Below, piece after piece: positions 35,613-44,220 of a stretch of DNA of 47,928 bases (positions within the stretch are counted from its first letter, which is position 1; the number at the start of each line of letters is the position of its first letter). The DNA lies in IMG/VR virus record IMGVR_UViG_3300025168_015140, positions 1-47,928 of that record, one strand, 5' to 3'. The position numbers and the translations under genes were made by a program. Source of the DNA: a virus. The notes beneath the pieces were generated by a model. It was given only the letters and a program-made list of their open reading frames with translations. It was not told the DNA's origin and made no database searches.

Positions 35613-37157
35613 ATGGCTATATCACGCCTATTAACAGGTTCTGCAAGAACAAGAGAAGTAATATTACCAGCCCAGTCGGTTGGCTCTATTATTACAGGTT
35701 CTCACGGTCAGTTTGTTGGACTTCCAGTTGCCGGCAAGACCATTGATTTAAATGGTTCTGCTCAAGCAATTCCGGTGGATGTTAAAAACCACTTGCAAGC
35801 TGCTTTTGCAAACAATTCGAGTTCTCTAATTGATGCAATTAACTTTAACCAAACTTCATTGCAAAGTCTTGAATCAGGTCAAGATCTTGATTTCCAAGGC
35901 GGAAGCGGTGGTGCTCAGTCGGTCGCTTTGTCTTCTGAGGCAATGAGCTTTGCGGCTGGAACAGGTCTGGCATCTGTTGGTTCGTCAAATACGATCACAT
36001 ACAACCTGAATACACCTCTGACGTCTTTGGCAGGTCTTTCTAATGCCGCTGCTGCTGCACTTGCGGATCTGAGCGATGCTGAGGTTGGTATTCTTGACGG
36101 TGCTGAAGTTAGTACTGCTGAGTTAAATATTATAGATGGTGACACTTCTGCTACTTCTACAACTCTTGCTGATGCAGATCGTGTTGTTGTTAACGACGCT
36201 GGTACAATGAAGCAAGTTGCTTTGACGGACTTTGAGGTATACTTTGAAAGTTCTCTTGATACTTTGTCAAGTGTGACAACCGTTGGTGCTTTGAACGCAG
36301 GTTCTATCACTTCTGGTTTCGGATCAATTGACAACGGCGCAAGTGCTATTTCAACCACTGGTCTTGGTAGCTTCGGCTCGCTTGACGTTGATAACGTTGT
36401 TGTCAACGGTTCGACCATTGGTCATACTGACGATAGTGATCTTCTTACGCTTGCTGACGGTATTGTTACTGTTGCCGGTGAGATTTCGGTAACAACTCTT
36501 GACATTGGTGGAACGAATGTTACTTCTACGGCTGAGGAACTTAACTTGCTTGATGGCGTTTCTGGACTTGTTCAGGCTGACTTCACCAAGTTGGCTGCTG
36601 TAGATTCTACTGCTGCTGAGTTGAACCTTGTGGATGGCGGTTCATCGATAGGAACTACTGCTGTTTCTGACGGCCACGGTCTTCTAATGAACCATGGTGG
36701 AACAATGGCACAGACAACCGTTCAGACACTTGCAGCTTATCTTGATGATGAAATCACTGCAATGCCTAACCTAGTCTCGGTTGGTACTATTGCTACTGGT
36801 GTCTGGAATGGTACGGCTATTACCGAGGCTTATATCGGCACTGACGCTATCGTTGCTGCTAAAATCAAAGATGACGCTGTTGGCGCTTCTGAGATTGTTG
36901 CTTTGGGTGTCGGTTCTGCCGAACTCCAAGCTGGAGCAGTTCTTGGTGCTAAATTAGCTGCTAACGTCGTCAAGGCTTCTGGATATGTTGTTCTTAACGC
37001 TGATCCTGATACTGCTGGTGGACTTGTCCTTCGTGGCGAAGACACCGATGGTAGTGCTCAAGATTATGTCCTCCAAGTTGATGGTGGAATGTTGTCCTTG
37101 CGTATGATCAGTACTGTATCTGAGTCTGGTGCTCAAGCGGGTGAGTCCGGTAGCTAA
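35613..37157 (+). CDS. Putative tail-fibre/virion protein with repeats
   Basis: 514 residues, rich in Ala, Gly, Thr, Ser, Val and Asp. Repeated units of the type TAELNIIDG-DTSATSTTLADADRV-VVNDAGTMKQV and STAAELNLVDGG occur about three times (residues about 165-210, 300-365). This A-E-L-N-x-x-D-G repeat is common in marine phage fibres and other trimeric surface proteins. The unit has its own structured leader, a strong AGGAGG and a terminator, as expected for a late structural gene. Confidence 0.75.
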   Translation: MAISRLLTGSARTREVILPAQSVGSIITGSHGQFVGLPVAGKTIDLNGSAQAIPVDVKNHLQAAFANNSSSLIDAINFNQTSLQSLESGQDLDFQGGSGGAQSVALSSEAMSFAAGTGLASVGSSNTITYNLNTPLTSLAGLSNAAAAALADLSDAEVGILDGAEVSTAELNIIDGDTSATSTTLADADRVVVNDAGTMKQVALTDFEVYFESSLDTLSSVTTVGALNAGSITSGFGSIDNGASAISTTGLGSFGSLDVDNVVVNGSTIGHTDDSDLLTLADGIVTVAGEISVTTLDIGGTNVTSTAEELNLLDGVSGLVQADFTKLAAVDSTAAELNLVDGGSSIGTTAVSDGHGLLMNHGGTMAQTTVQTLAAYLDDEITAMPNLVSVGTIATGVWNGTAITEAYIGTDAIVAAKIKDDAVGASEIVALGVGSAELQAGAVLGAKLAANVVKASGYVVLNADPDTAGGLVLRGEDTDGSAQDYVLQVDGGMLSLRMISTVSESGAQAGESGS

Positions 37158-37191
37158 TAGCTAAAGGTTGAACCTAAAATAAGTTTTATGA

Positions 37192-37220
37192 AACAGGGGG
37201 CTTCGGCTCCCTGTTTTTTT
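37192..37220 (+). terminator. Rho-independent terminator
   Basis: Stem AACAGGGGGC/GCTCCCTGTT with TTCG loop, then T8; closes the fibre gene. Confidence 0.92.
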
Positions 37221-37221
37221 T

Positions 37222-37854
37222 ATGTCTATATACCTTATGTCCAAATTAAAAACAAAGAAACTAATCCTTCAACATGCTTATTTAAAAGTTGAAGAACAAG
37301 AAGTTTCTGAGATCTGTCTAAATAACGAACCTGAGATCCGTGCATATATGGAAAAACATTATCCGGAAACATATGGTGAACTTACTGACCCGCCGAACTC
37401 ACCACAGGCCAAAGTTGCGACTGACTCAAATCAAGAGCCTACAAAGGAAGCGGAACCAGAACAACAAGAAGATGAAGATCCAGAAGTTCCAGAACCAACC
37501 AAACCGCCACCAAAGAACAAAGATTTAAAAAAGCTATATAGAAAAATAGCAGAAAAAACACATCCAGATAAAGTAGGCGCTGATGAATATCCCGGTATTT
37601 TTTCTAAAGCGGCTCAAGCATATGCTAATAACAACATTGCTGTATTGTTAGATTTAGCAAGTTCTCTCAATATAGAAATGTTTGAATTGTCAGAAGAATC
37701 AATATTATCTTTAGAAAAAAATGTAAAACAGCTAAGTTTGAAAATAGTTAATTCTAAGAAGACGGTTGCGTGGGCTTGGCATTTAGCTAAATCTGAAGAA
37801 GAAAAGATGGTTATCATTAATAACATTTTTAGAGAAAAAGGAATAATACAATGA
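37222..37854 (+). CDS. J-domain (DnaJ-like) protein
   Basis: 210 residues, or 205 from ATG 37237. After a Pro/Glu-rich linker (about residues 60-95) comes KNKDLKKLYRKIAEKTHPDK, the J-domain helix II with the essential HPD, followed by FSKAAQAYANNNIAVLLDLA. J-domains stimulate Hsp70/DnaK ATPase, so the phage may recruit host DnaK for virion assembly. The start lies at the T-run of the preceding terminator, so its transcript start is unclear. Confidence 0.75.
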   Translation: MSIYLMSKLKTKKLILQHAYLKVEEQEVSEICLNNEPEIRAYMEKHYPETYGELTDPPNSPQAKVATDSNQEPTKEAEPEQQEDEDPEVPEPTKPPPKNKDLKKLYRKIAEKTHPDKVGADEYPGIFSKAAQAYANNNIAVLLDLASSLNIEMFELSEESILSLEKNVKQLSLKIVNSKKTVAWAWHLAKSEEEKMVIINNIFREKGIIQ

Positions 37855-38162
37855 GTTCAAAAGAAGTAAAGTTTAAATTGTGTAAGGAAGACCTACGCCC
37901 AATGGCAGCAACGATGGTAAATCTAATAATAAAGAGATTGTCGGATAAACTTAACAAAAATGTTTCTGAAACTGGACAAGCTTTAATAAATGACAGTAAT
38001 ATTGAAATATTGGAAAAACTTCAAAAGCTAGTTAATGATCTACAATTGTCTATTACAGAAATACAAGATACAGTCGATTTAATTCAACATATAAAAGTTG
38101 AATCATCTGCCGATGCAGAGGTCCTCGAAGATTCTCTTGATCTGAAGAAATACAGTCTCTGA
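37851..38162 (+). CDS. Hypothetical coiled-coil protein
   Basis: 103 residues in an ATGA overlap with the J-domain gene. Long helices (KLQKLVNDLQLSITEIQDTV) suggest a coiled coil. Its 3' end overlaps the 3' end of the convergent lipoprotein gene by 60 bases. Function is unknown. Confidence 0.6.
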   Translation: MSSKEVKFKLCKEDLRPMAATMVNLIIKRLSDKLNKNVSETGQALINDSNIEILEKLQKLVNDLQLSITEIQDTVDLIQHIKVESSADAEVLEDSLDLKKYSL

Positions 38163-39356
38163 GTTTGCAGCAGGAGTGAATAGTCTTCTGTGCTCTCCGT
38201 GAACACAGGGCAAGAACGTGTTATGGTGAGCTTGTAAGGCAAAAACAAAAAGTTCAAAAACATCTTCTTGGGCAATTGCCGAAATCTCAGCACAGTTTTT
38301 TCCTGTGGCAGTCTGCGCCATTTCGTCAGTCATTGTTATTATTACTTTTTGTGCCCCGACTCTCCAAGAAAATGGATAAAGGCGCATTGTCCAAAACATC
38401 GTATCAATGGTCGGCTCTAGTCCAGAACTTTGGATCATTCTGGCAGATTCTAAGATATCTAGAAACTCATCAGCGGGCACAAAGTTAGAGACCATTCTTG
38501 CGTACTGATATGGAGGTCTTCTCTCGCCATTGCCTGCTGTGCCTACGGCAACCAGACCAAATCGAAATGTGCTCGTTATCGGGTCGTCTAAAAGCGGAGC
38601 GATGCCTTGTATCATTGACTCTATCTCTTCATCAAAAGATCCGGATATGTCGAGAACAAAAACTAAATCTACACCACGATTATCAAAACCCTCATCGACC
38701 TCTCCGTCACAATCGTTGTCTAGATTGTCACAAACTTCCGCAGCAGGTAAAATTTGTCCGTCACAAGGTACATCAAATCCACCATCAGTACAATAACGAA
38801 TCCCAGCACGACATTCTCCAATAGCCATCGTACCTTCTGGTCCTTCATAACAAACGATTGCAGTAGAATTTGCTATTCCTTCGTCAGTTGATCCATTACA
38901 ATTATTATCTAAACCATCACAAATTTCATTAGCAGGTCCAACGTGGCCATCACAATACACATTGCCATTATCACATTTCATTACGCCGGGGGTGCATATC
39001 CCAATACCATAATCAGCACCTTCTACAAAGCCACACAGTTGATGTTCTTCTGGATATGTTTCATCTATTAATACATCACAATCATTATCTATTCCATCAC
39101 AGATTTCTTCACTTTTTTCTACGCTGCCAAGACAAGGTCCCCACCCTTCTCTATTGCAAGTTCTTATACCATAAGAGCATTGACCGGGTAGGCTAGGTGG
39201 ATCATCCGGATCTAAAGATGGTATTGGATCCCCAGTAGAAGTACAAACTTGTCGATCTCCGGGCAGGCATTCAAGTCTTACTAATTCTTCTTGGTCAACA
39301 CAGGCTGAACAAGCCGTCATGATCAAGGGAAGAAATAATAAAACAAGACGTGTCAT
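38103..39356 (-). CDS. MopE-repeat VWA lipoprotein
   Basis: 417 residues from the ATG at 39356 (ATGA overlap with the upstream gene). LLFLPLIMTAC is a signal peptide with lipobox Cys16. At least three repeats follow: EICDGIDNDCDVLIDE, EICDGLDNNCNGSTDE and EVCDNLDNDCDGEVDE. This Cys/Asp motif is typical of MopE-like surface proteins in myxobacteria and relatives and probably binds metal. A C-terminal VWA domain has the MIDAS DISGSFDEE. It should be anchored in the envelope. The extra Cys suggest many disulfides. This is the only minus-strand operon in the window. Confidence 0.8.
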   Translation of the reverse strand: MTRLVLLFLPLIMTACSACVDQEELVRLECLPGDRQVCTSTGDPIPSLDPDDPPSLPGQCSYGIRTCNREGWGPCLGSVEKSEEICDGIDNDCDVLIDETYPEEHQLCGFVEGADYGIGICTPGVMKCDNGNVYCDGHVGPANEICDGLDNNCNGSTDEGIANSTAIVCYEGPEGTMAIGECRAGIRYCTDGGFDVPCDGQILPAAEVCDNLDNDCDGEVDEGFDNRGVDLVFVLDISGSFDEEIESMIQGIAPLLDDPITSTFRFGLVAVGTAGNGERRPPYQYARMVSNFVPADEFLDILESARMIQSSGLEPTIDTMFWTMRLYPFSWRVGAQKVIITMTDEMAQTATGKNCAEISAIAQEDVFELFVFALQAHHNTFLPCVHGEHRRLFTPAANSETVFLQIKRIFEDLCIGR

Positions 39357-39823
39357 TTCATTGTAGCCTCGACACATTCTTCTTGTGTTGAGTACAAGAC
39401 CATCCTCAAAACGGTGCTATTAAATACTCTAAAAGATATTGTCTTAAGCGGTAATTCGTCTAAAGAATATGTTGCGGTTAAAACTATAGGTGGAGTTCTA
39501 TCAGACTGAGTTGGTAATTTAAAGGCCAAAAGCAATGAATTTCCCGGACCATTTTGTATAATTCCAGAAATATAACCATCTTTAATAATTTCAGGAATAC
39601 CAATTTGAGCAGGTGAATTATCTCCTGCTTCTGTGGTTATAGTATTGCTGAAATGGATTAACCACTTGCAATTACTGTGTTGTCCGGGGGTATAGAATGT
39701 AGATTTTCTTGATATAACAGTTTTATGAACACTGTTTGCTTTAATATATAAGTATCCTGATAAGGCAATACTTAAAGCCAATATTCCCAATAACGTAACT
39801 TTTCTGGTAAGAAAACCAAACAT
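39353..39823 (-). CDS. Membrane-anchored protein
   Basis: 156 residues. One N-terminal helix (VTLLGILALSIALSGYLYI) with basic residues before it predicts an exported beta-rich domain (SLLLAFKLP, PIVLTATYSL, TISFRVFNSTVLRMVL). Its stop overlaps the lipoprotein start, so both are co-translated. No family is recognised. Confidence 0.6.
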   Translation of the reverse strand: MFGFLTRKVTLLGILALSIALSGYLYIKANSVHKTVISRKSTFYTPGQHSNCKWLIHFSNTITTEAGDNSPAQIGIPEIIKDGYISGIIQNGPGNSLLLAFKLPTQSDRTPPIVLTATYSLDELPLKTISFRVFNSTVLRMVLYSTQEECVEATMK

Positions 39824-39834
39824 TTAAGTCCTCC

Positions 39835-40101
39835 TTATTGGAGGGGCTCTAGGTTTAGTACCTCTCCAGTGGGTGATAGAGTAATAAAGGGCATTTTCTT
39901 TATCTCTCTAGTAAGTATCTCACTTCCTTCAGTTTTTGGCGTCTTTTCTATCCAGACAAGAATTTGCTTTTTTTCTTTTACTTGCCCGACATAAGACCAC
40001 TTTCCTTCGACCTTCTTCCAAATATCAGGAAAGTCAAAGGTTTGACCACCAAGAAACAAGATACTTGACAACATCATGCTGCTTATCATTATATTAGCCA
40101 T
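39835..40101 (-). CDS. Small exported protein
   Basis: 88 residues. MANIMISSMMLSSILFLGGQ is a likely signal peptide; the mature part is basic and beta-rich (GKWSYVGQVKEKKQILVWIEK). First gene of the minus operon. The 68 bases to the divergent protease gene hold both promoters, but no clear consensus is visible. Confidence 0.55.
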   Translation of the reverse strand: MANIMISSMMLSSILFLGGQTFDFPDIWKKVEGKWSYVGQVKEKKQILVWIEKTPKTEGSEILTREIKKMPFITLSPTGEVLNLEPLQ

Positions 40102-40169
40102 CCTTCATTGAAATCATTGTACAGATTTACTGTGGATAAATAGTTTCTATACACTCTAGTTACTTTACT

Positions 40170-41066
40170 ATGAATAAAAAAACACCTTTTTACTTAAAGT
40201 TTCTTATAATCTGGTTATTTTGTATCTCTAGTTGTGTCAGTGGATGTACCACAATTAAGATAAACGGCGAACAAAACAAGGAAATATTTCCAAGACATTC
40301 TTTTGTTCAAGTTCGGCAGTTTATAAAGCTCGAAGGATGTGGACTAGACAAAGAAACTAAAAAGAAAAGATGTCAGACCGCTGAAATGAAATACGTTTCT
40401 TCAGGAGCTTATGTTTTTCATAGTCAAGTAGATGATGGATCGTCGTATATTTTAACCGCCGGGCATTCTTGTCAGAATAAAATTCCAGATAAACAAAACA
40501 TAGAAGGATTTAATGTTAAAAATAAAGGATCCAGATTTAAAGTAGTAGGTCTGAATGGATCACAACATGATGGTGAGGTCATTAATATTAATACAAGATT
40601 CGACTTATGTTTAATGAGGGTACTAGATGTCCACAAGAAACCACCAGTGCTTAAAATTGCTAAAAAAGAACCCACAAGAGGTGAATTAGCTTATAATTTA
40701 GCTGCTCCACATGGTCTGTTTTGGTCTGGTACTGTTCTGATTTTTCAAGGTATATTTTCGGGCTATCATAACAGGGGCTACTCAGTTTATACAATACCAA
40801 CCAAACCGGGGTCTAGTGGCTCTCCTGTTATTAACTCTAAGAATGAACTAATCGGCGTCATCTTTGCTGGATACAGAATGATTGAGAGTGTTGGACTTTC
40901 CTCACCTCTTATGGCAATAAAGGTATTCTTAAAGAAATCTATTGCGAAGGGCGAAATGAGTATGTGGGAAAAAGAAAATAAACCCGCTGTTAATACTCAG
41001 GTTGATAAGGTTTGGGTAGAAAAAATGAAATCTAAATTAAATAAGGTTTTTGGCGTCAATAAATAG
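40170..41066 (+). CDS. Trypsin-like serine protease, lipoprotein
   Basis: 298 residues. The signal region LIIWLFCISSCVSGC has a lipobox at VSGC26 or ISSC22. The chymotrypsin-fold triad is visible: H99 in ILTAGHSC, D145 in RFDLCLMRV and S218 in PGSSGSPVIN. An additional Cys pair (GCGLDKE ... KRCQTAE; GHSCQN) suggests disulfides. It should sit in the envelope, facing the periplasm or the outside. Divergent from the MopE-lipoprotein operon, with which it may act. A role in blocking competing phages or processing surface proteins is inference. Confidence 0.83.
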   Translation: MNKKTPFYLKFLIIWLFCISSCVSGCTTIKINGEQNKEIFPRHSFVQVRQFIKLEGCGLDKETKKKRCQTAEMKYVSSGAYVFHSQVDDGSSYILTAGHSCQNKIPDKQNIEGFNVKNKGSRFKVVGLNGSQHDGEVININTRFDLCLMRVLDVHKKPPVLKIAKKEPTRGELAYNLAAPHGLFWSGTVLIFQGIFSGYHNRGYSVYTIPTKPGSSGSPVINSKNELIGVIFAGYRMIESVGLSSPLMAIKVFLKKSIAKGEMSMWEKENKPAVNTQVDKVWVEKMKSKLNKVFGVNK

Positions 41067-41102
41067 TTCATAGTGAAAAACAAAATTTAGAGGGATACAT
41101 TT

Positions 41103-41591
41103 ATGTCACATTCTGGACGTTTTAATATTGCACCACCAGTTGCAGAGATTGTTAAATCTACATTTAATGTTGCTGGTGCCGGCACTGCTGCTGGCGGAGG
41201 AGGAGGTGGGACATCTAGGTTCCCCCTGTCAATGAGCCCTTTTGGGAAACCTTTGGCCGTCACTGATGCTGCGTCAACCATCCATATGCCAACAGTCAGT
41301 CAGGGTGATGCTATGGAGGATTTATATTTATGGGCATCCAATTATGGTAATTCTGATGTTGTATTAACAATGTCTGTGGGATCTTATGATTTATCAGACC
41401 AGCCAATAAAAGTAACTATTGCCGCTGGAGCCGGATTTGTTTTGGTTTATCCGGGGATCCCAATAACATCCTACGCTGTATATGCGAAAGCATCTGCCAA
41501 TGGTGCATTAAATTTAACAGGTTTTGTAATGAGACATAATGCCATAGCGCCGGGCTCGCCATCTTCTGGTTATGCCGGCTCAATGTTGTAG
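41103..41591 (+). CDS. Putative virion protein
   Basis: 162 residues. GAGTAAGGGGGGTSRFPLSM is a flexible Gly/Ala linker after a short N-terminus; the rest is beta-rich (VVLTMSVGSYDLS, IKVTIAAGAGFVLVYPG) and ends GSPSSGYAGSML. Composition fits a fibre or decoration protein. The next gene has a similar plan. Confidence 0.55.
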   Translation: MSHSGRFNIAPPVAEIVKSTFNVAGAGTAAGGGGGGTSRFPLSMSPFGKPLAVTDAASTIHMPTVSQGDAMEDLYLWASNYGNSDVVLTMSVGSYDLSDQPIKVTIAAGAGFVLVYPGIPITSYAVYAKASANGALNLTGFVMRHNAIAPGSPSSGYAGSML

Positions 41592-41594
41592 AAA

Positions 41595-41924
41595 ATGTCT
41601 ATATTGTGGGGTCATAGAGTTTTAGGTCCAATAAGCGGACAAAGAGGGGGCACAACTCAAGCCGCTGCTGGCGGTGGGGGTAGTCTCTCCATAACCAATA
41701 ATTCAGATGGTTTTGTTCTTGGTGCAACTGGAAATTCAACAAAAATTAGTGGCATATCTACATTATCTAATACGGGAACTGGTTTTATAATGTCTGATGA
41801 CCTGTATATCACTGGATCATCGCACAGACTATTCATCAATGGCACAGATCATGTTGGAGGAAATAAAAAGTTTCAAATAGCCATATCTGGAGGGCTTCTA
41901 AATATAAGAGCCCTCGATGGTTAA
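41595..41924 (+). CDS. Putative virion/fibre protein
   Basis: 109 residues. The short N-terminus SILWGHRVLGPISG and Gly-rich linker (TTQAAAGGGGSLS) resemble the preceding protein. The rest, DLYITGSSHRLFINGTDHVG-GNKKFQIAISGGLLNIRA, is a compact beta domain. The two may form one structure. Confidence 0.55.
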   Translation: MSILWGHRVLGPISGQRGGTTQAAAGGGGSLSITNNSDGFVLGATGNSTKISGISTLSNTGTGFIMSDDLYITGSSHRLFINGTDHVGGNKKFQIAISGGLLNIRALDG

Positions 41925-41954
41925 TACACTCATTAGGTTACTAATTATATTACA

Positions 41955-42212
41955 ATGAAAACTTTTCTAAATCAAATATCTAAGAACTTTCTCTTAAATG
42001 AGATGAAAGCTCGCAACCCAAGAGCTTATTTACAATCACTACAAGATGTAGTGGAACAGATAAGACCAAGCAGTAAAAAAGATTCCAATAGACTACAATT
42101 AGCAAAAGAACATATTTCTTCCTTAAAGAGACAATTTCGAAAGCTTCAAGAACAAGTTAATACTCTCGAAGAGCAGTTGAAGGTCTTAGAGGAAAATAAG
42201 GGGAAAAAATAA
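41955..42212 (+). CDS. Coiled-coil protein with leader-like N-terminus
   Basis: 85 residues. MKTFLNQISKNFLLNE-M has the leader pattern ending LNE. The C-terminal 45 residues form a clear coiled coil (ISSLKRQFRKLQEQVNTLEE). It directly precedes the ligase/NMNAT fusion without a gap. A scaffolding or internal-core role is possible. Confidence 0.55.
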   Translation: MKTFLNQISKNFLLNEMKARNPRAYLQSLQDVVEQIRPSSKKDSNRLQLAKEHISSLKRQFRKLQEQVNTLEEQLKVLEENKGKK

Positions 42213-44210
42213 ATGGGTGGTGTTCCGGGCCATATGAGCCACCTTTACGATAACCAAGATCTAACTTTTTCAGAAATGAAAGAGATTATGGATGCGGCTT
42301 CTAATGGTGATTTATCAACAGAAGAAAAAGTTGACGGGCAAAATATTGTCCTATCTTATTCTATATCTGAGGGTAAGGCTAAAGGCGCTCGTAATAAAGG
42401 AAATCTAAAACAAGGTGGTCTTGACGCCTCTGGGTTGGCACAAAAGTTTGCTGGCAGAGGAACATTAGAACAAGCATTTACAAGTGGTTTTTCCGCCTTT
42501 GAAAAAGCTGTAAGTTCACTTTCTAGTCAAGAAAAGAAAAAGATATTTGGACCTGATACCAATATTTGGTACAACGCTGAAATTATGGATCCAAGCCATA
42601 AAAATGTCATTAAATATGATTCTAAAACTCTTAAAATACACGGCGTTGGTCATTTTGCTTTTGACAGAGAGAGTGGTGAAAAATCTCCTATACCCGAAGG
42701 TTCTCTAGAAACCTTGGATTCTTCTTTGGACAAAATGCAAAAGGCTCTCCATGGAGAAGATTATTCACTAGCTAGGCAAGCTATTATTCGGCTAAAAAAA
42801 CTAGAAGATGACACTATCTTAAAAGAGGCAAAATCAAAAATAGATTCAGAACTAACAAAAGAGGGATTATCTGATAAGGATACGATCCTAGATTATACTA
42901 CCTCAAGATTAAGAAATGGACTAGAAGCTTCACTCCCAGATAACTTAAAAGAGGAATTGATAAATTATATACTTAAATTACCTGCGAACGTAGGATTAAA
43001 AGCTATAAAAAAAGGTCTAGACAAGGAACAATTAGAGGATGTTAGAACCATTCTAGTTTCTAAAAAAATGTTATTAGAGGAAGCTATTCAACCGATTGAA
43101 TCAATTGTTCATGACTTTACAGTAGAAATATTAAAAGGTTTACAAAGTGTCTTTATTAAAGATACAGAAGCAGAAGTAAAAAGGCTTAAGGATGATTTGG
43201 CAACTGCTGTTAACGATATAACAGAAAGAGGGCCAGACGATCCACAAGCAATGGATATCATGCAAAGACATCTAAATAAAATTAAAGATTTCTCACAAAT
43301 AACAACACCTGTCGAAGCCGTTGTGTTTGATTATAACGGACATACTTATAAGTTCGCTGGTAACTTTGCTCCTTTGAATCAAATCTTAGGCATGTTTAGG
43401 TACGCAAGAGCAGATAAAAAACTAAACACAGAAAGTATAAATTTTGACACTCAAGTACTGACTGAGAAAACGGGTAAAAAAGTAGCCTTACTGCCGGGAG
43501 GTTTTAAACCACCACACGCAGGACACTATGGATTAGCTAAAGGATTGGCCTCCAATTCTGATGTCGATGAAGTCATAGTCATCATCGGAAAGAATCCACG
43601 TTTTTCTGATATCGAACCAAAGATTACTATTACAGCGGAGCAATCAAAAAACCTGTGGGACCTTTATACCAGAAATGACAATAATATTAAGGTTAGAATC
43701 CAAGAAGGTAAAACTCCAGTAGCGGATGTATATGATTTAATAGCAGATAAAAATTCTTTCTCTGACGGTGATACTGTATTTCTTGGAAAGAGTGACAAGG
43801 ATCAGGGAGATACTCGTTTTGCTCGTGCCCAATCTTATGCTGAAAGGCATAATCCCGGTGTAAACGTGAAAGAAATAGTTTTTCCTGTTATCGGCGGTGA
43901 AAGTATGGGAGGGACAGCACTCAGGGATATGATCGCTGCCGGAGAGAAAGAAAGATTTATTTCTAAACTCCCAACTCATCTTTCAAGCGATGAACTAGAA
44001 GAGGTTTGGAATTCTGTTACAACAAGAAATGAAAACTTGAATAGCTTTATAGATAAAACCATTGAAGAAATGTCAGCGATGGGTGCTGGATCTATTCAAG
44101 GTGCTAGCGGTTTAAATGGCTTTGGTCCGACTAATAAATACAATCCTTATAAACGTTCAAAAACATCTAAACCAAAAGTTAGAAGAGCGAAACGTCAAAG
44201 ACGGAGATAA
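42213..44210 (+). CDS. Fusion: ligase-like nucleotidyltransferase + NMNAT-like adenylyltransferase
   Basis: 665 residues. In the N-terminal half, K39-V-D-G42 (STEEKVDGQNIVLSY) fits the covalent-AMP lysine motif I of ligases. ARNKGNL (R60), WYNAEIMDP (E123) and VEAVVFDYNGHTYKF (about 368-382) fit motifs Ia, III and IV/V. The middle is helical. In the C-terminal half, VALLPGGFKPPHAGHYGLA has the HxGH of cytidylyl/adenylyltransferases (H435-H438), and GESMGGTALRDMI stands where the ISxTxxR motif lies. The tail is very basic (SKPKVRRAKRQRRR). Possible roles are RNA or DNA end repair coupled to NAD+ making, or an NAD+-salvage enzyme. Related C-terminal domains occur in other large phages. Confidence 0.65.
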   Translation: MGGVPGHMSHLYDNQDLTFSEMKEIMDAASNGDLSTEEKVDGQNIVLSYSISEGKAKGARNKGNLKQGGLDASGLAQKFAGRGTLEQAFTSGFSAFEKAVSSLSSQEKKKIFGPDTNIWYNAEIMDPSHKNVIKYDSKTLKIHGVGHFAFDRESGEKSPIPEGSLETLDSSLDKMQKALHGEDYSLARQAIIRLKKLEDDTILKEAKSKIDSELTKEGLSDKDTILDYTTSRLRNGLEASLPDNLKEELINYILKLPANVGLKAIKKGLDKEQLEDVRTILVSKKMLLEEAIQPIESIVHDFTVEILKGLQSVFIKDTEAEVKRLKDDLATAVNDITERGPDDPQAMDIMQRHLNKIKDFSQITTPVEAVVFDYNGHTYKFAGNFAPLNQILGMFRYARADKKLNTESINFDTQVLTEKTGKKVALLPGGFKPPHAGHYGLAKGLASNSDVDEVIVIIGKNPRFSDIEPKITITAEQSKNLWDLYTRNDNNIKVRIQEGKTPVADVYDLIADKNSFSDGDTVFLGKSDKDQGDTRFARAQSYAERHNPGVNVKEIVFPVIGGESMGGTALRDMIAAGEKERFISKLPTHLSSDELEEVWNSVTTRNENLNSFIDKTIEEMSAMGAGSIQGASGLNGFGPTNKYNPYKRSKTSKPKVRRAKRQRRR

Positions 44211-44220
44211 ATATATTACT

